Source: Vanessa cardui (taxonomy: Eukaryota > Arthropoda > Insecta > Lepidoptera > Nymphalidae). Taken from it: DNA of 64,000 bases. The position numbers and the translations under genes are program-made. Below, in pieces: positions 1 through 10,421 of the stretch. The notes beneath the pieces were generated by a model that was given only the letters and a program-made list of their open reading frames with translations, ran no database searches and was not told where the DNA came from. How positions within the stretch are numbered: position 1 is the first letter of the stretch; the number at the start of each line of letters is the position of its first letter. The stretch lies in assembly GCF_905220365.1 (NCBI RefSeq), contig NC_061123.1, forward strand, positions 558,001 through 622,000. The letters run 5' to 3'.

Positions 1-1
1 T

Positions 2-2197
2 GATCCTCACCATCCAGCACTAGAAATATCTTTGCGAATTAATGCCGATAAATTTTTATACAATAAAATATTTGCTACATATTTATTTAGAAAGGCCGAC
101 TACAACGCGGTAAACAGGTGTCTGGGAGAGTCTGATTGGTACTCTGAATTAGGGAGTTGTGGGTATGTCGATGCTATGGTAGAAAAATTGTATAATATTT
201 TGTACGCTATAATTGATTCTCATGTTCCAAAAATTAAGCCAAAAGCATTTAAATATCCTGTCTGGTTCACATCTTCCCTGATAAAATTAATTAACGAAAA
301 GGAGAAAGTTAGGAAACAGTGCAAACGTTATAAGAATCCTAGAGATATGTTAGAGTTAGCAAGAAGCCGTAGGCGTGTCGAGAATCTACTCGAATTATGT
401 TACAGCCGTTACATTTTCGGAGTCGAGGACTCAATCTTTCGCGATCCCCAAAAATTTTGGCGTTTTGTTAAAAAACGGCGTGGAGCAAAATCTGAAGTCC
501 CATCTGAAATGTCACTAGGTAACACTACTGCCCATACTGGCCAAGCGATTTGTAATCTTTTCGCACAGAACTTTGCGTCCTCGTATTCTTCTTCGCAACC
601 TTGTGTAGAATTCGTAGAGAAATATCCGGACTATTATTCTCAAATGTCTCTTGCGCACGTTACACTAAACGAACGTACTATATTGAAAGCATTACGTTCA
701 ATAAATCCAAGCAAATCGGCTGGTCCTGATGGTATTCCTCCCCTTTTTTTCAGAAAAACGTGTAAATTTCTCGCACTCCCATTAAAGATTATTTATAACA
801 CATCTCTTCAGACTTCAACTTTTCCTACGAAGTGGAAGGAAGCCAATATTTTACCAATCCATAAAAAGAAATCAAAGAGTGATGTAAGAAACTACCGACC
901 GATTTCAATGTTAAACGTATTATCCAAAACTTTCGAAAGTATAATTACCCCTATTTTGTCTCAATATATCAAAACCATGATTACAAGTGATCAGCATGGA
1001 TTTTGCCAGCGTAAGTCAACCACTACAAATCTCACGACCTACATAAATTACATTTCTGGATGCATAGATAATAAACAACAGGTTGACTCGATTTATACCG
1101 ACTTCAGTAGCGCGTTTGACAAAGTTAATCACAAAATCTTAATTAACAAGCTTAGTTTATACGGTATTCATGACCCCCTGCTATCTTGGTTCCGATCGTA
1201 CTTATCTGATCGAATACAGAGAGTTACACTCGGTGGTTACAAATCTCACGAGTTTATTGCGACCTCTGGTGTTCCACAGGGATCACACCTAGGCCCAATA
1301 TTATTTATCATCTTTATCAATGACATTGCACACTGTATCAAGAACAGCAAATGTTCTATCTTTGCTGACGATTTAAAAATTTACCGGTCTATAACATCCA
1401 TGAATGATTGCAAATTGCTCCAAGACGATCTAAACTCCATACAAAAATGGTGCGATTTGAACGAAATGGAACTAAATGTCGATAAGTGCCAGTTTATTAA
1501 GTTTACGCGAAACAAAAACATAATAAGACACCATTATAGTTTACAGGGCAAACCGCTCAGGGAAGTTTCGGTTGTTCGTGATTTAGGTGTTATGATCGAT
1601 GCCAAACTTAAATTTAACACTCACATAAATTATATTGCCACAAAGGCCTAGAAAAACTTCGGTTTTGTCAGACGTAACTGCAATGATTTTAAGAGACCGG
1701 CAACTATCATAACTTTGTACAATTCGTTTATACGTAGTGCTTTAGAATATACGGTTGTAGTGTGGAATCCACACTATAAGCTTTACATTGAACGGTTGAA
1801 ACGCATACAACACAAATTTACTAAATTACTAGCTAGTAGAAATAACAGTTGCCCTTATTGGGCCGACTATGAATCACGTTTAAAATATTTTGGACTGTGC
1901 ACTCTAGAAAAACGCCGCGAAATTGCCTCTCTAATTACTCTCTATAAACTATTAAACAACCACTTGGATGCAACAGATCTACTACAAGATATTAACATAG
2001 CAGTACCACGTACTGCACCTAGGCAACCTCTAAAAAAACTTTTCTCCTCTCGAATTTCCAAAACAAACATAGGTAAATACTCTCCACTCAACCACCTCAT
2101 AAACTTATATAATAATGCTAACAGTAATGGCATTGACATTTTTCACGACTCACTACCTATATTTCGCAAAAAATTAATGTTGGGAGCGTTATTGTGA
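2..2197 (+). pseudogene. LINE ORF2 (endonuclease end plus reverse transcriptase), one in-frame stop
   Basis: The frame is open from base 2, so the start lies upstream. The first residues (DPHHPALEI) look like the last, His-Pro motif of the APE-type endonuclease. The reverse transcriptase follows: the NYRPIS motif near 890-907, the FSSAFDKVNH block near 1103-1132, SGVPQGSHLGP near 1264-1296 and the catalytic FADD at 1361-1372. A TAG at 1649-1651 (KA-stop-KNFGF) stops the frame; the same frame then runs on open to 2197 with the usual LINE C-terminal sequence. The most economical reading is one TGG-to-TAG change. No frameshifts are seen, so the copy is young or only recently inactivated. The enzyme would nick target DNA and copy its own RNA into it. 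Confidence 0.88.
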
Positions 2198-2550
2198 TTG
2201 GGATATCTTTATTGTTGTTGTTTTTATACTGTTAAATTTTGGCTTAATTTTGTGAATTTATGGTATTATCTCTAAGAATCCTATATTGTCATTTGTGTGT
2301 ATTTAGTATTCGTTTTCTACTTCATTTATTTTTTATTTTTTTATCAATTGTCTAAATGTTAAATAATTAATAAGCGTGTTATTATTGCAGTCTGCAGTAT
2401 ATATTGAATACAGTATAGTTAAAAATTGTTACTGGAGGCTAACGTAACTATTAATGCTGTATATACCTATTAAGTGTTTGAAGTTGTATGTGTCTTTTTT
2501 CTGTATTCGTGTTTTAAGTGTTATATTTCAAATACTGTGGTGTATCGATT

Positions 2551-2578
2551 AAATAAATAAATAAATAAATAAATAAAT
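2551..2578 (+). repeat. (AAAT)n LINE tail
   Basis: Seven tandem AAAT units that close the LINE at the left edge. Tails of short A/T-rich tandem units are common in Jockey/CR1-type elements. Confidence 0.85.
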
Positions 2579-2684
2579 TAAATATAATAAGTATGTACAT
2601 ATGTACATAACAGTTTAAGTAAAAAACAATAAACTTACTGTTAGACTTTTTGATTTTGGTAAGTGGTAAATCTCTTGACGTTGG

Positions 2685-2785
2685 CTCTTTAAGAAATATC
2701 AACCACACTCGTCAATGTGCCAGTAGTCTGTGAAACTAATATGTTTTGTGCCTATAGTTACACTGGCTCACTTATCGTAATTGAC
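2685..2785 (+). repeat. R-repeat, degenerate fragment
   Basis: Decayed middle part of the common ~300-bp interspersed repeat (best copy 35771-36068). It retains the AGAAATATCAACCA part and the GTTACACTGGCTCACT part. Confidence 0.6.
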
Positions 2786-3034
2786 AAAGGCATGTGTATT
2801 ATATAAGATTATTGTTTAAAAAAAAATGTCATAATATCTATATTGTGATGTTTCAATTTTAAATTCAAATCTTATAAAATTCAAATTCAATTTCATGAAA
2901 TTTAGATGTATTTCTAAGTCGTTAAACGAACCATATTTCTTGTGGTAGTCGCGACAGACCTAATATACATATATCTTACTTACCGAAGCGAATTCTTATA
3001 CAACTAACATTTACGTAATTTTTCATGTAGGGGA

Positions 3035-3289
3035 ATGTTTTTATTGAGAACTTATATGAGTTTATATAAATCAATATTGAAAGTAGCGACTATTCTAATC
3101 ATAACCGCAGGGATTGTGGATAAGTATGCGAGCAGCATATTACCGTTGAAAAGCAAATCCGATCCCCTGGGCAAAACTGAACTCGTCTTGTCATTAGTTG
3201 CCATATATGCTGTTATATGTTTTTCCGCTATAACTCTTATAGTGTTCAAACAGCATACGAAAAGAAATATATACCTATTAGACCTTTAA
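3035..3289 (+). other. 84-codon ORF with a hydrophobic C-terminal segment, doubtful gene
   Basis: An open frame of 84 codons that I do not recognise. It has one weakly hydrophobic stretch near residues 18-28 and a stronger one near residues 52-70 (VLSLVAIYAVICFSAITLIV), followed by a basic tail. Codon choice in the middle is somewhat GC-richer than the flanks. It stops about 15 bp before a LINE/SINE-type 3' tail repeat, so it could equally be the body of a retroposed sequence or chance. No splice context or homologue can be offered. Confidence 0.15.
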
Positions 3290-3304
3290 TTAAATGGTAA
3301 AAAA

Positions 3305-3450
3305 GAATAACTACTGAGTTTCTTGCTGGTTCTTCTCGGTCAAACCTTCTTTCCGAACCAGTGGTAGCTTCACTTAATTGTATAATGACGATTCAAAGGT
3401 ACTTGTAAAAGCCTACTTGAATAAAGTTTATATTGATTTTGATTTTGAAT
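3305..3450 (+). repeat. LINE/SINE 3' tail repeat (GATTTT-ended)
   Basis: A conserved 3' module beginning ACTACTGAGTTTCTTGCTGG, passing through a GACGATTCAAAGG block and ending CTTGAATAAAGTTTAT plus TTTTGA units. The same module recurs at 16128, 17235, 34315, 50168, 54425 and 56293. A 3' end shared by several repeats is what is expected where SINEs borrow a LINE tail. Confidence 0.75.
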
Positions 3451-3524
3451 AAACTATATCAATGAATGGTTTAATCTTCAAATAATACGAATAACAAACT
3501 GTATCTGCAAAATTGTCTTGTCAA

Positions 3525-3757
3525 TGACGACCTCCGTGGTCGAGTAGTGTGTACACCGGTTTTCATGGGTAAGCCACACCGAGGTCCCGGGTTCGATTCA
3601 TTCGATCAAAAAGTTCATTAGTATTCTATGTTGTCTTGGCACTGAGTATTTGTGGTACCGTCGTTACTTCTGATTTTTCATAACACAAGTGCTTTGGCTA
3701 ATTACATTGGGATCAGAGTAACGTATGTGATGTCCAATGTTTATAAATTTATCTTCT
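3525..3757 (+). mobile_element. tRNA-derived SINE (type 2)
   Basis: It begins GACGACCTCCGTGGTCGAGT. A pol III box-B match (GGTTCGATTC) lies at 3590-3599, followed by a body that includes GTGGTACCGTCGTTACTTCT. Other copies are at 52588-52820 (+), 53280-53340 (+, head only) and 36300-36412 (minus). The tRNA-like head with box B supports a pol III SINE. Confidence 0.8.
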
Positions 3758-5055
3758 CTCTTTAAGTGATAAGATCGCCACTAGCTAATCTGACGTATAT
3801 TTTTATAATGATTTAACACTAAAGTGTTAAATGAGTAAACACGAATGAATAGCAAATTAATTCCATAAAATTTAATTAAACGATTCAAAGTGTGCATTTG
3901 CGAAGTGCAATGCCTACTCTATTGATACGATTACAGAATTACACGCCCACGATGGTGCTCAGGCTAAATGTAATTCAAGTGGTCTGGAGAGCTCGCGTGC
4001 TCGCTTCACTACCTCTGACATGCTCCCAACTTCGATATTACATTTTAATAGGATTATTAAACATCAAATTTCGAACGTATTTTAAATATAATTTTGATAA
4101 ATGAAATATTTTGAACATCCATGTCATTAAATAAGGAACCATTTTGTCTTTGTATTTAAAGCATTTCAATATGACCTGAGAATATTGCATTGTTGGACAA
4201 AGAACAAATTTCCTCTTCCAGAAAAGCTTGAATCTTGTTCCAACACATGACTGCAGTATGGTCATATACATATATATGTATATCAAAAATTTTCAACTGA
4301 CTTAATAAAGTTCTCCTTCCAATGAACATGAGATAAACACAAATTAAGAACATGCAAAATCAATAGTCCTAAAAATCTGCAATACTCGAATTTGAGAGTC
4401 TTAATAAACGCCACGACATTATTCCACTGAGCTATCTGTCTGTTAAATAACTATAATATATGATTTGATATTTTTTGATTGATAAACTCTGTAAATAGAA
4501 TTAATTATAAACACTATTTACGTACATAAAAAGTACTTAGAACCGAACTGGGTTTTGATTTAGGGTGAAATATTCGGCTTAAATTAACATACCCAAGTTT
4601 CTAGGGAATCTTGCTCTTCATCAGTATGATAAAATACAATTAGTGACATACATTCGATAACTCCTAACTAACTCCCAGTCCACCAAACTGTCAAGTCAGT
4701 GCATTTCACAGACTTGATCCGATCTTCCGGAACGTCTCATCTCTGGCAAACTCTTGTAACTGTACATATTGGATTAATACACTCAAGCTGCATAGCCGGG
4801 AAACTTGTCACCGTCCTGTTGTGTTTCGTATCGATTTACTTCGATACCTCGCTGGAAACAGAACCAAGGACTCGGTTAGTAAATAATTGGCATCCTTGTT
4901 ATTGAATTTCTGCGTTTCTCGTCTACTCCAGATGGTATTCCTTAAAGTGAATATTTTAGTCCAAGTCAGAGCTACCAGTTTCAATAATATTTAAATGATG
5001 ACAAAATGATATGTAACTAAATGAATTGGAATTTCCGAGAAAATAATAACATTTA
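3758..5055. other. Unique AT-rich DNA, no gene seen
   Basis: Several short open frames occur, but none has coding-like composition or a recognisable product. One perfect small palindrome is present at 3811-3832 (10-bp arms, 2-bp spacer). A weak tRNA-like stretch near 4420-4440 (minus) is too short to call. Confidence 0.6.
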
Positions 5056-5079
5056 CTATATAAACATACTACTATATAA

Positions 5080-7392
5080 AATAATATTGACATATTTTGT
5101 ATTAGCGAACACTGGATCTTGTCACATCAGCTACCACCTAGTATTAATAACTATAAATTGTCAAGTGCGTTCTTTAGAAAATTAACTAAACATGGAGGAT
5201 CATTAATATACACAAAACAGAATATACATTGTAAAGAGCGAAAAGACATTGTGGATCTTTCAATAGAGCGCACTGTTGAACTGCCATGCGTGGAACTCGA
5301 GCATACTATAGCTATGTGCGTATACCGACCTCCACAATCGGATTTTAACCTTTTTGAATGTGTGATGGAGGACGCCCTTAAGCGAGTCTGTACTGGGCGA
5401 AAGAATATAGTTATTTGTGGAGATTTTAACATTGACATTTTAGTGCAATCTTCCATAAGTACTAGGTTCATAAATTTATTTCAATCTTATAATCTAAATA
5501 ACATATTTTGTGAACCTACAAGAATATCAGCAACTTCCGCAACCTGCATAGATAACGTGTTTTGTAGTTGTGAGGCCGTTAATAAGAAAATCTTATCAAA
5601 CCTTACATCAGATCACTTTGGCCAAATGGTGTCAATAGGTATAAAAAAAAATCAAAAGAAACGAAAAATCACTTGTAGGCCAATTACTGTAAAAGGTTTA
5701 ATCAACTTTAATAATGCTTTACACTGTAGCCTTCTAAAATTGAATCTTAGCTCAAATGATCCCAACTCTTTATATAATTCTCTTTTACAAGTAATTAATA
5801 ACGAATTCAATAAAATATTTCAGTTAAAAACCTTTTATCAAAACAATGAAATGCAGTTCTCAGACTGGGCCACTACCGGTATCTATATAAGTCGAAATAA
5901 ATTGTATGAGCTATATGAACTTAAGAAATATAATCGTGATTGTAAATTTATCAATTTTGTTAAAAAATATTCCAAGTTATTTAAACAAGTTTGTCAAACA
6001 GCTCGTTCGTTGCATATTAAAAATAAAATCTTAAAATCTAATAATAAAATGAAAACTACTTGGGATATTATAAGTTCGGAAACAGGTAGGTTGAAGTTTG
6101 ATGCAGGGCAGTTATCCCTTAGTATAAAAGGCAAAATTGTAGGCAAAGATCTAGATGTGGCCAATGAATTCGAAGAATATTTCTCTAATATTCCTCTGAA
6201 TATTACTAAAGGACTTAATGCGTCTCCTAATGACGCTTTAGACCTACTCAAATGTTATGTTCCCCAGAATGAGTTAGAATTTTCTTTTGACAATATAACT
6301 CCGTACGAAATATTAAAAATATTTAAAACATTAAATCTGAAAAAAACCTGTGATCTTTGGGATTTATCAGTCACAATTATTAACAATGTAATTGTTGACT
6401 TGGCTCCTTATTTAGCTATAATCTTTAATAAATGCGTACAATCTGGTATTTTTCCTGATATGTTGAAATTAAGTAAAGTAATCCCATTATTTAAGTCCGG
6501 TGATAAAAATGATCCAAACAATTACAGACCGATCTCTATTTTGCCAGTATTAAGTAAAATTTTTGAGAAAGTCATGCTTAATCAATTGCTATTATACTTT
6601 AACTCGAATAAGCTATTGCATTCTCAACAGTTTGGTTTTACTAAGGGTCGCTCGACTGCTGATGCGGGTGTAGCATTTGTTAAGCACATTTATGATGCGT
6701 GGGAAAAGTCACAAAACGCTATTGGAGTTTTTTGTGATTTATCAAAAGCTTTCGATTGCGTTAGGCATGATATTCTCCTAGAAAAGCTTAAATATTATGG
6801 TATCAGGGGCCCTGCATTGAAATTAATTTCCTCCTACCTTAGTGAAAGAGTTTTGAAGGTTGTGGTTAATGGTGCAAAATCAAATGGCGCTGTGGCGCAA
6901 ATGGGTGTACCACAGGGTTCAATTTTGGGACCTCTCTTGTTCTTAATATATATAAATGATTTACCTTATTTCGTAAAAAATACTTGCGATATTGTACTGT
7001 TTGCAGATGATACATCACTCATTTTTAAACTTGATAGAAAAATAAACAACTATGACGTTGTAAGCAGTGCTCTGTCGCGGGTTCTTGGTTGGTTTGACAT
7101 AAATAATTTAGTACTAAATGCTAAAAAGACTAAATGTGTTTTGTTTTCCTTGCCAAATGTCAAATCAAATCCTTCTGCAATAACTTTGAAAAATGAAAGG
7201 CTTGAGTTTGTTGAGTCGACGGTCTTTTTAGGGATAACCCTTGACTCCAAACTGCAGTGGGGCACCCATTTGTATGCCCTGGCAAGAAAACTAAGTAGTG
7301 CCATTTATGCAATAAAAATAATTAGAAAACTTACGGACATAAGTACTGCTAGACTAGTTTATTTTAGTAATTTTCACAGTATTATGTCATAT
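5080..7392 (+). pseudogene. LINE family B ORF2, N-terminal part (endonuclease + reverse transcriptase)
   Basis: The frame is open from 5080 after a stop at 5077-5079. It starts inside the endonuclease domain (ISEHW at 5101-5115), so the true N-terminus is missing. Later landmarks are GDFNID (5419-5436) and SDHF (about 5605-5616) of the endonuclease. In the reverse transcriptase they are NNYRPIS (about 6518-6538), AFDCVRH (about 6748-6768), GVPQGSILGP and the catalytic FADD at 7000-7011. The frame has no stop over about 770 codons. The open frame that continues to 7548 is read-through into the inserted transposon, not LINE sequence. After 7392 the natural continuation is found at 9766. Confidence 0.9.
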
Positions 7393-8114
7393 CGATGGGT
7401 CCTATGTACAACGGCCAATATGAAAATTGATAACTTTTCAGTAGACGCTCTCAAAGTTTCAATTATATATCATTTTTACATGCTTCAACTTATGTTGCTG
7501 AAATTTTGCACACATATTAGGACACCGATTGTTAACTGTTTTACCTAGTTTGATTTATTTATATATTATTAGTTTTTTAGTTAATGTAGATATGACTATA
7601 TACGTGACTTTTTTGCTTAGTAATACACTGTAAAAATAATAATAAAAAGGCCAATGAGTCATTTTGGTCGATTTACTTGCCAAAAAATTTTTTAAAAGAA
7701 CGCGTATTTTAAATGTTTTAATGTATTCAAATTTATAAAAATATATTTAAAATAAATAGACAACTTAAATTGATAATAATTTTGTAATAACTTTATGATA
7801 TAATTCACATTGACACTTATACGTTATTTCATTCAGTGTTGTAAAATTATTAACCCTCAGTTAGACCACAAAAATAAAAAAAATTAACATCTCTCTATAT
7901 ATTTTTTAAACGACACTAAATGTAAAAACCTTTTCAAAATCAATTCGGAATCAAAAAACTTATATAATTTTTTTTTTCATATTAATTAAAGGTTGGACGG
8001 CCTGAGGAAAAAATAATAAAGTCTTAATTAAAAAAATCCCTAAATGCAGAAAATAAACCTTTAAAAACAAAACAAAATCACTCATTGTCATCATTATCAG
8101 TAATAATTAACATT

Positions 8115-8126
8115 GAATTAACATTA
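8115..8126. repeat. SINE target-site duplication, left copy
   Basis: GAATTAACATTA, repeated exactly at 8431-8442 on the other side of the SINE. Confidence 0.85.
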
Positions 8127-8430
8127 AGAGTCGAGATGGCCCAGTGGTTAGAACGCGTGCATCTTAACCGATGATTGCGGTTTCAAACCCAGGCAAGCAC
8201 CGGCTGATTCATGTGCTTAATTTGTCTTTATAATTCATCTCGTGCTCAGCGGTGAAGGAAAACATCGTGAGGAAACCTGCATGTGACAAATTTCATAGAA
8301 ATTCTGCCACATGTGTATTCCACCAACCCGCATTGGAACAGCGTAGTGGAATATGTTCCAAAACCTTCTCCTCTAAGGGAGAGGAGGCCCTTAGCCCAGC
8401 AGTGGGAATTTACAGGCTGTTGTTGTTGTT
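8127..8430 (+). mobile_element. tRNA-derived SINE (type 1), full length with 12-bp duplication
   Basis: The head GAGTCGAGATGGCCCAGTGG carries an A-box-like stretch, and GGTTTCAAACCC is the B-box region. The body includes CACATGTGTATTCCACCAAC and CCCAGCAGTGGGAATTTACA, and the end is a (TTG)n run. It is flanked by the perfect duplication GAATTAACATTA. It lies inside the DNA transposon, so it is the younger insertion. The same family recurs at least ten times in the window. Confidence 0.92.
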
Positions 8431-8444
8431 GAATTAACATTAGA

Positions 8445-8940
8445 TGAAACCAAATTTTCATAATACGCACGATAAATTGGTGGAATAATATTTTTGCGAC
8501 ATAAATCAATTAAATATTTTTTTTTGGATGGAAGGATTGGTAATAACTGATCATAACATAATTTTAAAGGTATTTCCGATCTGTTGTCCTTCTGAATTTT
8601 TAGTCCAATTAAAACAAACACTAGCTTGCATCTTTTTAAAGTCAAAAATCATGTTTTGAGATACATCTGTAACATTAAAGGAATTCCTTTCACTTTAGCC
8701 CATCTTTTTAATGGACTCCACTCAGATGGTATATAAATATTCTTATACCTTGTAGCTTTCTCAATTGTGGCATGTATGGAATCACCTTCGTTCTGTGTAT
8801 GTCCTTTTTCAAGAAAAGTATGTTTAATATTGATACTAAGATGTTTAGCTGCGTAGAGATAGGTACATAAAAAACATTATCATATTTCTATTTTGATTAA
8901 TACAATTATCTGACCAAAATCTAAAGTCATCACAGCGTAC
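8445..8940 (-). pseudogene. Decayed DDE-type transposase
   Basis: On the minus strand, in order, a frame gives FWSDNCINQNRN (about 8885-8920). After a frame change there is HTFLEKGHTQNEGDSIH (about 8772-8822) followed by IYIPSEWSPL. In other frames there is then FNWTKNSEGQQIG and finally KKYLIDLCRKNIIPPIYRAYY near 8450-8520. An Asp in a WSDN motif followed later by a GHTQNE-DS-H block is the pattern of many unnamed insect transposon proteins (RNase-H fold, second and third acidic residues). I think these are the proteins Pfam calls DUF7869, but this is from memory of motifs only. At least two frame changes and one stop make it non-functional. Upstream of 8940 the frame fades out. Confidence 0.65.
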
Positions 8941-9078
8941 AATATGTACAATATACACACATGTACAATAATAACCTATTAATTACATAAAAATAAATAT
9001 TATTAACACATGATAATACTATAAAACAATAAAATAATTACAAAGATCAGTGTGTTTATTTTCATCGTTTTTATTACC

Positions 9079-9319
9079 TTTTTTTTTTTTTTTTTTTTTT
9101 TATTTCGCTGGAAAAACGCTTTGCGCGCTTCCCCCACGTGATGGAAAGTGGGGGGGTGTGTGGGACTCCCCGGAGCCCTGAACGCCGAGTGCGCCCAAGC
9201 ACACCGGGTTTACCCACTAAAAAACCAGCGGTACCCTCTCCGTCTTTCGGCGGACGCCACGGGATCGCTTACGCATGCTACCGTGACGCCCTGACGGTCG
9301 GCCCGCTTATACGGGCCAA
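9079..9319 (-). mobile_element. Poly(A)-tailed LINE/SINE fragment (family C) with 15-bp duplication
   Basis: A GC-rich 220-bp sequence on the minus strand ends in a long A run (T run at 9079-9101 on the plus strand). It is flanked by ATCGTTTTTATTACC at 9064-9078 and 9320-9334, a perfect target duplication. A second copy is at 44978-45172. The GGCCCGTATAAGCGGGCC head can form a hairpin. It could be a 5'-truncated R1-type LINE 3' UTR or a SINE; the sequence does not decide. The 97-codon open frame over it is incidental. Confidence 0.85.
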
Positions 9320-9765
9320 ATCGTTTTTATTACCTAGTTGCTCACTCGAGTCACTATTATTTACATTACCAATAGCTAAATTTACTAAACAAATTTTTGG
9401 ACATCATGTTATACTGAATTATATCTTATAAAACATAATATTCACTAAAACATTGGTAAATTATTATTACAGCACGACATCGTTCCGTGTGTCGTAGAAG
9501 CGCTTAAGTGACTGATCGGCCGTTGAAGTAAACTAACACGCGGGATTTCCCCGCGTACAAGTCTCAAATTATCGTTTTGCCTTTATACGTTTAAAATTAT
9601 GTCACATAGGCTCTTTTACAGCAACAAAAAATAGCATTTGCGCCTATAAATATGTATTTTGTGTTAATGCAACTTGTTAAATAGACTAAAAGGAAGCATT
9701 TGAGACAAAAAAGTGAAAATGCTAAAATTGTTGAATTGGCCCATGTACGTAGGACCCATCGATAT

Positions 9766-10206
9766 GGAATGTTGTTATGGGGTAATGCAGCAGAGATTGA
9801 AGTTGTTTTTATTCTACAGAAAAGAGCTATCCGATCTATTTACAATATTAGCTCCAGGACATCATTACCCGAAAAATTTAAAGAAATAGGTGTATTAACG
9901 GCTGTTTCACAATATATTTATGATAATATAATCTTTATACAAAAGAATATTAAAAATTATTCTATCAATGCTGATGTACATACTATTAATACAAGAAATA
10001 AGAATAAACTTTTAACCCCCAGTTTCCGTTTGCATACGGTAAATAGAACGTTTTTGGGCAATGGTATACGCATATATAATAAGATACCGGAAAATATAAT
10101 CAATTTACCATTTTCAAAATTTAAAAATATTATTAAGACTAAATTAATAAATAAATCATACTATTCATTAAAAGAGTACTTTTTAGAAAGAAACGCCTGG
10201 AGTTAG
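9766..10206 (+). pseudogene. LINE family B ORF2, C-terminal part
   Basis: It continues the LINE frame exactly: SIMSY at 7378-7392 is followed by GMLLWGNAAEIE from 9766. The C-terminal region past the reverse transcriptase includes FILQKRAIRSIYN and ends at the TAG after NAWS (10206). It is open throughout. The codons from 9700 to 9761 that precede it in frame belong to the transposon's right end. The joined ORF would be about 917 codons with no internal stop. Confidence 0.88.
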
Positions 10207-10421
10207 GCTCGGGTTCCATGATAGGACGCTAATTACTGTCAATAACAGCATTGTAAATGTGTTTATTTGAAAAGAGCAACTATGCGAGTTTCTTGCCGTT
10301 TCTTCTCGCTAGAAGCTGCTTTCCGAAACGGTGGTAGTATTTGATTATTGACGATTCAAAAACGCTTCATTGTGAAGTTTACTTGAATAAAATTGATTTG
10401 ATTTGATTTGATTTGATTTGA
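10207..10421 (+). other. LINE family B 3' UTR and TTTGA tail
   Basis: It includes GAGTTTCTTGCCGTTTCTTC and GACGATTCAAAAACGCTTCA, a diverged form of the 3' tail module seen at 3305, then CTTGAATAAAATTGATTTG repeats. This links the freestanding tail repeats to a Jockey-like LINE source. Confidence 0.8.

Larger units (their letters stand above)
1..2580 (+). mobile_element. Jockey-like LINE, 3' part, cut by window edge
   Basis: Non-LTR retrotransposon running in from beyond the left edge. It holds the end of an endonuclease domain, a reverse transcriptase and a C-terminal region, then about 350 bp of 3' UTR ending in an (AAAT)n tail at 2551-2578. The tail and single long ORF fit the Jockey/CR1 group of LINEs; the exact clade cannot be settled by eye. 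Its target-site duplication cannot be tested because the 5' end is outside the window. Confidence 0.9.
7393..9761. mobile_element. TIR DNA transposon inserted in LINE ORF2, 4-bp ATAT duplication
   Basis: The left end CGATGGGTCCTATGTACA (7393-7410) and the right end, read in reverse complement from 9761, CGATGGGTCCTACGTACA, form terminal inverted repeats of about 27 bp with 24 matches. ATAT flanks both sides (7389-7392 and 9762-9765); a TA duplication with a TIR starting TCGATGGG is an equally exact reading. Inside are non-coding sequence (7421-8114), a SINE, a decayed transposase on the minus strand, a poly(A)-tailed fragment, and about 400 bp up to the right TIR with no recognised content. 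A 4-bp duplication and a DD(D/E) transposase would fit a Sola-like element, but the superfamily is inference. Confidence 0.85.
5056..10421 (+). mobile_element. Jockey-like LINE (family B), split by a DNA transposon
   Basis: A nearly complete non-LTR element: endonuclease, reverse transcriptase, C-terminal region, 3' UTR and a TTTGA-unit tail at about 10393-10421. It is interrupted at 7393-9761 by an inserted transposon; removing that insert and one ATAT restores a continuous frame. The 5' end is truncated near 5056-5080. An 8-bp match AACATTTA at 5048-5055 and 10422-10429 could be its target duplication but is short enough to be chance. Other copies of the family are at 12339-12680 and 17765-18050. 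Confidence 0.9.

Noticed and set aside
5048..5055. AACATTTA as the target duplication of LINE family B (with 10422-10429)
   Set aside because: Only 8 bp in AT-rich DNA, and the 5' boundary is not independently known; kept as a remark, not a feature.
7393..7548. C-terminal 50 residues of the long open frame that starts at 5119
   Set aside because: They do not match the LINE C-terminus and lie inside the inserted transposon's left end; the true continuation is at 9766.
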